From: Corbicula japonica
Lineage: Eukaryota > Mollusca > Bivalvia > Venerida > Cyrenidae
Length of the DNA stretch: 64,000 bases
Direction of reading: 5' to 3'
NCBI GenBank assembly: GCA_038501625.1
Contig: JAZAYU010000171.1
Span: forward strand, 620,001-684,000
In this document: positions 58,641-64,000 of the stretch, piece by piece
How positions within the stretch are numbered: position 1 is the first letter of the stretch
How the letters are laid out: each line of letters opens with the position of its first letter
Made by a program: the position numbers and the translations under genes
Notes under the pieces: generated by a model
What the model saw: the letters and a program-made list of their open reading frames with translations, nothing else
The model's database searches: none
What the model was told of the DNA's origin: nothing

Positions 58641-60320
58641 AGTTGTTATTATATCGTTGAGTGATAAGGGGTTATTATATCTAAAGTCTTATCAGTGCAT
58701 ATCTCAAAATCACTCAATCCCCTTTTGAGGACAATTGTATGTGAAGATAAATAAATTCTTACAATGTCATCATTACATATACTTTAGTTTAACCCTTTCC
58801 TGTATAGATACACCTTTATTTTAAGTAAATATAAAAAACTTTACCATAGATTCCACAGCAGTTGTCCAAATATTACTAATCCTTAGACATTTACAGGCTG
58901 TCAACCAGGTCATCTCCAAAATATAGGAAAAATATAGGAATATTTTTGCAACAAATATAGGAGTTTTTGGATGATTTTGAGGCAAAATATAGGAGTTTGG
59001 AATTGATAATAGTTTTATTTACTTGCACTTATACAAATGATTTTCACATGTGAATTTACTGTTTCTACAATTATCAATGTCAAAAATGTCCGCTGTAAAA
59101 ATGATGAAAACCATTAACTTTAAGATCAGCACCATCAAGCACATCGCCAGCAAATGAATGACCATTCAAACAAGGGGAAATGCAGAAAATGCATTAACAA
59201 AGCCGGATTTTTCAGTTATAGTTTGTCTTCTTTGATATATAGTACTGTACACAGCATCGACCCATCCACTCATAGTCATATTGCTTTGTGTGTAAAAATC
59301 TGGGTTACAATGTCAAAAAGGGTTCAGTCAAAAGTGACCCCATGGCCTTACTTTGGTCAAACTCTATTGAGAACCTGTAGGCAATACATCATACAAAATT
59401 ATATGCCCTTCACTACTCTAGAAGTTCCGGAATATTATTCCATTTATTTATTTAATCTGCATGGAACAGTACTGCATTCAAATAAGTTAGTTAACCTAAA
59501 TACAAAGAATATTGCTAAAAGTTTCAAGAGAATTGATAACTCTAATACAAACTGCCATTCAATTTCTATACAAAAGCAATAATTTTCAAAAGCCAAAGTC
59601 TTCTTGGGAATAGATAGACATTATACTTTTTAGATTCATTGAAGTTTAAGAGTAATTTAACTTTTATCCATTAAGTGGTTCCATAAAAAACAATAATTTT
59701 AGAAAACTATGCAAATATTTTGCAGATTATTTTAATAAAAAAATTCTAAAGTTATCTCAATTTATTTAACAACTAGTAGTTGCAAATTATCAAATAATAT
59801 TGTTTTTATTACCTCCCTTTATTTGACTTTGCCTTTTGAAAATTATTGTTTCTGTAAAGACACCTTCTTTTGCATACACTCTTTTCCAACAGAGTTTGAT
59901 AACACTCTATATTTTGGATCAGAATCAGCTGAAGAATTCTTGTTCACAGTCAAGTATGTTTTTTCCCAGGGGTCCATCTTGACGTTTTAGACAACCACAT
60001 ACACCATACCAAATATAAGCTCTCTAGTCCTTGCAGTTGGTGAATAAAATTTGATGATCTTTAACATTTTTTGCATTTGGTTGCAACTGCAACAAGAATT
60101 CTGCATGGAAGTGAAAATCTGTTTTTGTTAGGTAAGCCTTAATACACAGAAACCGGCTACAAAGTTGTTAGAGAATCAGATAAAAACTTAAGAAAATGCC
60201 ACCCCCCAAATTTTAACCAATCTAAAAGTTCAGTTTTGTTCTTGAAAAAAAAAGAGAAAAGCAAAAGCAGTATCAAAGCAATATTTACTCTCTTCATTAA
60301 TCGGCAAAGACAAATGCTAA
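58641..60320. other. No gene recognised
   Basis: It has ATATAGGA repeats at 58918-58995 and a 142-codon plus-strand frame (59154-59582) without recognisable domain. On the minus strand a short stretch reads FAGDVLDGADLKVNGFHHFY (about 59150-59085), unassigned. Confidence 0.4.
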
Positions 60321-60321
60321 A

Positions 60322-60370
60322 CAAGAGCTGTCACTTGAAATTGACATATGCCCCCGAAATGCAGCTTTGA
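60322..60370 (+). repeat. Solo 5' end of a tandem-type element
   Basis: ACAAGAGCTGTCAC, a TGTCACTTGAAATTGACA hairpin and arm ATGCCCCCG. No core or 3' end follows. Confidence 0.55.
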
Positions 60371-60631
60371 AATCAAATAGGTATACATAATGTAATAAAT
60401 AAACATAATAATTATTATGTAATGAAAAATATGCTTGTGGAAGACAAAGCATACTGCATGCATATAATGTGAAAGATGAAAGGATCATATGTTTCAAGTC
60501 TGTAGTAAATATATAGTTAAATAAAGTTAAATATTACATTTTTTAGAAAATTCTAAGATTATTGGGGAGATTATCCTGGAAAATGATTATAAGAGTTATG
60601 GACCTTACTACATATGATGTGGGTAATATGA

Positions 60632-62442
60632 ACAAGAGGGCCATGATGGCCCTTTATCACTCACCAGAGTACAACAAAGTTGTGTTGTACGAGACCCAAC
60701 GTCTCGATATGGTGAACATTTACAGTTATTTTAAAATCCAATAAGAAACAACAAATCTACAGCTTGGAAAAGAAAATGTTATTTTTAGTAACAGTGACCT
60801 TAACCTTTGACCTACCGGCATGGGTATTGTAAGCAACACATCCCCTTGTCATGGTGAACATTTATGTAAAGTTATTTTGAAATCACTCCATTCATTAGGA
60901 ATTAACAGCCCAGACAAAAAAAAATTATTTTTAGTAACAGTGACCTTGACCTTCAAGCAACAGGCATGAGTATTGAACGCCGAACTACACCTTGTCATGG
61001 TGAACCTTTGAGCCAAGTTATTTTAAAATCCAATGAGAAATAACAAATTTACAGCCTGGACAAGATTTTTCTATTTTTAGTAACAGTGACCTAGTTTTTG
61101 ACCCCAGGCGACCCATAGTCAAACTCGTCCAATTAATAACTGGGACATATGTCCTGACCAAGTTTCTTTACAATCTGACAATCAGAGTAAAAATGTGACC
61201 ACTATAGTGTTCACAAGAAAATTCTATTTTTAGTAACAGTGACCTAGTTTTTGGACCCAGATGACCCATATTCAAACTTGTCAGAGAAATCATTGGGACA
61301 AACATCCTGACCAAGTTTCATGACAATCGGAGCAAAAGTGTGACCTCTAGAGTGTTTACAAGAAAATTCTATTTTTAGTAACAGTGACCTAGTTTTTGGA
61401 CCCAGATGACCCATATTCAAACTCGCCCGAGAAATTATTGGGACAAACATCCTGACCAAGTGTCATGACAATCAGAACAAAAATGTGACCGCTAGAGTGT
61501 TAACAAGAAAATTCTATTTTTAGTTACAATACCTAGTTTTTTGACCCAGATGACCCATATTCAAACTCGTCCTAAAAATCATTGGGACAAACATCCTGAC
61601 CAACTTTCATGACAATTGGAGCAAAAATGTGACCGCTAGAGTGTTAACAAGAAAATTCTATTTATAGTAACAGTGACCTAGTTTTTGGACACAGATGACC
61701 AATATTCGAACTCTTCCGAGAAATCATTGGGACAAACATCCTGACCAAGTTTCATGACAATCGGAGCAAAAATGTGACCGCTAGAGTTTTAACAAGAAAA
61801 TTCTACTTTTAGTAACAGTGACCTAGTTTTTGGACCCAGATGACCCATATTCAAACTCGTCCGAGAAATCATTGGGACAAACATCCTGACCAAGTTCCAT
61901 GACAAGCGGAGCAAAAATGTGACCGCTAGAATGTTAACAAGAAAATTCTATTTTTAGTAACAGTGACCTAGTTATTGGACCCAGATGACCCATATTCGAA
62001 CTCGTCTGAGAAATCATTGGGACAAACATCCTGACCAAGTTTCATGACAATCGGAGCAAAAATGTGACAGAGTGTTAACAAGAAAATTCTATTTTTAGTA
62101 ACAGTGACCTAGTTTTTGGACCAAGATGACACATATTCGAACTCGTCCGAGAAATCATTGGGACAAACATCCTGACCAAGTTCATGACAATCGGAGCAAA
62201 AATGTGACCACTAGAGGTTAACAAGAAAATTCTATTTTTAGTAACAGTGACCTAGTTTTTGGACCCAGATGACCCATATTCGAACTCGACCGAGAAATCA
62301 TTGGGACAAACATCCTGACCAAGTTTCATGACAATCGGAGCAAAAATGTGACAGCTATAGTGTTAACGAACTAAGTGTGGACGGACAACGAACATTCATC
62401 GATCCTACTAGCTCACCCTGAGCCAGCTCAGGTGAGCTAAAA
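60632..62442 (+). mobile_element. Tandem-type element J (arm ACTCACCAGAG)
   Basis: The 5' hairpin is AGGGCCATGATGGCCCT, the 5' arm ACTCACCAGAG (60659-60669) and the 3' arm CTCAGGTGAGC (62427-62437), with two non-pairs. Three TGACCTTGACC-type units come first, then nine units of about 140 bp (GACCTAGTTTTTGGACCCAG, AAATCATTGGGACAAACATC). Confidence 0.82.
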
Positions 62443-62866
62443 AGTGTGGCCTTAACTTGCCAGTTTGTGTACATACACTGTATACATCTAAGGCTCTCTT
62501 AAATTTAGTCTCAACAGTGAATAACATATTCAGAAAAGCCTGATTTTCAAAGTGCTATAAAGGAAGAAAGTTTATTTGTCACTATCCATAAAATGACAAA
62601 ATTTACCCTATTTACCCTATAAAATCTTCCAGAGCAAAGTTCTTAATATTGCATAACACAGATCTAAGCAGCAAAGTTCATCAGGTCATTGTCCACTATA
62701 CCAACAAGTAAAAAATTGCTGCTAATGCAGCAAAAGGAGTACACGGCGTAAAATGCGATGTGTTTGTGTTAAACGTATGGTGAAAGCGAGGGGGCACAGC
62801 GCTATGCAGCTAATTTAAGGGTTTGTTGTTTCGACCTCTTGGACGAGACCATGAAAACGCAAGACC
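62443..62866. other. No feature recognised
   Basis: No coding or repeat signal. Confidence 0.4.
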
Positions 62867-62945
62867 ACAACACGATGCGAGATCGCAAAACCACGATCAC
62901 ATCGCATCAGGTTTTCGTTGTCGTGATCTCGCCATCTAATAACCA
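62867..62945. repeat. ACGATGCGAGATCGC repeat, copy 1
   Basis: It contains GATGCGAGATCGCAAAACCA and the near-inverse GTTGTCGTGATCTCGCC. A related block is at 63787-63895. Confidence 0.6.
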
Positions 62946-63279
62946 CACACAAAATAAAATAAGTGTTCCGGTTGGTTAAAAAAGTTATGGAACCAGAATG
63001 TGAATATAAACATATGCTGACTGGACAATATAGCTAAGAAATATAAAACTCTATCTTAAAACATGAAGTGTGTATTTCTGCAACACCATAATCCAAAACT
63101 TCAAATATAAGACAAATGCCTTTGAAAGAAAGCATTTAAAAAGTTTAGACACAAGTGAATTATTCAACAGGCGAAGGTGATAATCTTCAAATTGAAATTT
63201 AGACAGAAACTAAGACCATGCCTAGCATTGCCTTAAGAGTAAAATAATCAATACTTCATAAATAATAGCAATAGTCACG

Positions 63280-63735
63280 TGTGTGTGTGCGGGGGGGGAA
63301 GAGAGATTGGGGGAGACGCGTACAACCGTTACCGCGAGTGAAGCGAGAAAATTCTTCTGCCAACGTTTCTAAACAAGGGAACGAAAACTTTCTTCCCTCA
63401 GTGATACAAGATAAAAAAAAACAACTTAGTACTTAATACTGCTTCTCCTTACATTGAATTTCGCTCATTTCAGAAGTGGAGTGATGGTCATAACGATGTT
63501 TGTGTATATCGGTCTCATATTATACCAGCATGCAGATAAATTCAACACACATCGAATCACGTTCCCCGTTTTTCAAAACGATGTTTGATATTTTAATAAA
63601 AACGAGTCAACGCTGACCACCTACCTTTCTTGGTCAAAATAAACATCGACAGAACCGTTACTGGACGTTTGCAGAACAATTTTCTCGCTTCACCAGCGGT
63701 AACGGTTGTGCGTGACCCACCCCCCGCACCCCCGA
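63280..63735. mobile_element. TIR element with GC-rich ends
   Basis: ACAACCGTTACCGCGAGTGA (63322 on) pairs with TCACCAGCGGTAACGGTTGT (ending 63709); the match continues through AGCGAGAAAATT and TTCTGC.AACGT, with G-rich outer flanks. No ORF. Confidence 0.75.
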
Positions 63736-63786
63736 CGATAGTGCTCGCTGACCTTTAGGAGAGCAAGATAAAAAAACAAAACATAA

Positions 63787-63895
63787 TTAACACGCGATGC
63801 GGGATCGCGAACAACGATGCGAGATCGGGAAAGTACGATGCGAAGATGTGATATTAATATCGTGCCCTCGCATCGACGTTCGCAATATTGCATTG
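63787..63895. repeat. ACGATGCGAGATCGC repeat, copy 2
   Basis: GCGATGCGGGATCGCGAACA and ACGATGCGAGATCGGGAAAG, then CCTCGCATCGACG in inverse. Confidence 0.6.
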
Positions 63896-64000
63896 TGTTT
63901 TGTCGTTTTGCTGGTCTCGCTGTACTGAAGCATTAAAGGGCCTCGAGATGTGAGTAATTCTTTCGAGATTTTATACTTATTTTTGTCAATTTGTTTAATT

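Noticed and set aside
59154..59582. 142-codon frame as a host gene
   Set aside because: No start context, domain or splice structure; AT-rich composition like its surroundings.

Overview
The window looks like genomic DNA of a bivalve mollusc, probably a heterodont clam. That is an inference from repeat style: families carrying GACCTTGACC and GGGGCATAACT units and ending in hairpins before A-rich tails, plus GT-AG introns and AT-rich intergenic DNA. Nothing prokaryotic is present.

One host gene is recognised. It lies on the minus strand from about 33201 down to about 4097 and continues past the left edge of the window. Ten exons (coding 33040-33139, 29146-29412, 21617-21940, 14620-14740, 9993-10180, 8948-9081, 7878-8046, 6861-6952, 5536-5764, 4097-4236) join by GT-AG introns with matching phases into 588 uninterrupted codons. 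The product is the secreted or extracellular part of a class I cytokine receptor of the gp130/Domeless type: signal peptide, Ig-like module, a first cytokine-receptor-like module, a canonical module with a C-x-W signature, a fibronectin III module with a degenerate WSxWS (W-S-D-I-K), then further fibronectin III modules. An eleventh exon near 3135-3350 is only a candidate. The transmembrane and JAK/STAT-coupling parts are not seen.

Everything else is repeats and mobile elements. At the left edge is a Penelope-like retroelement ORF (1-1923, reverse transcriptase plus GIY-YIG nuclease). Inside receptor introns there are a deleted mariner (4357-5350), foldback elements, TTAA-flanked MITEs, a roughly 30-bp minisatellite (10368-11115), a 41-bp array of about 1.4 kb (31165-32560) and several tandem-repeat-cored elements. 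Right of the gene (33.2-64 kb) no host gene was recognised. That half holds a second mariner (33770-35190), a truncated third (to 36215), a BEL/Pao gag fragment with PBS and LTR remnant (37898 to about 39160), TIR elements with 6-bp target duplications (39168-40659, 42138-44357; a third, 14901-16145, is in intron 3), and more tandem-repeat-cored elements.

The most notable pattern is a shared architecture among about ten tandem-repeat-cored elements: a 5' start like ACTAGA or ACAAGA, a small hairpin, a 10-12 base arm, a core of 130-165 bp tandem units, often a CGGAC/CGCC-rich linker, then a 3' arm complementary to the 5' arm, followed by A-rich sequence. The arm sequence differs between elements but the two arms of each element still match, so the substitutions look compensatory. 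The closest known class is Helentron-derived non-autonomous elements (HINE, Helitron2-like, with asymmetric subterminal inverted repeats); this assignment is inference.
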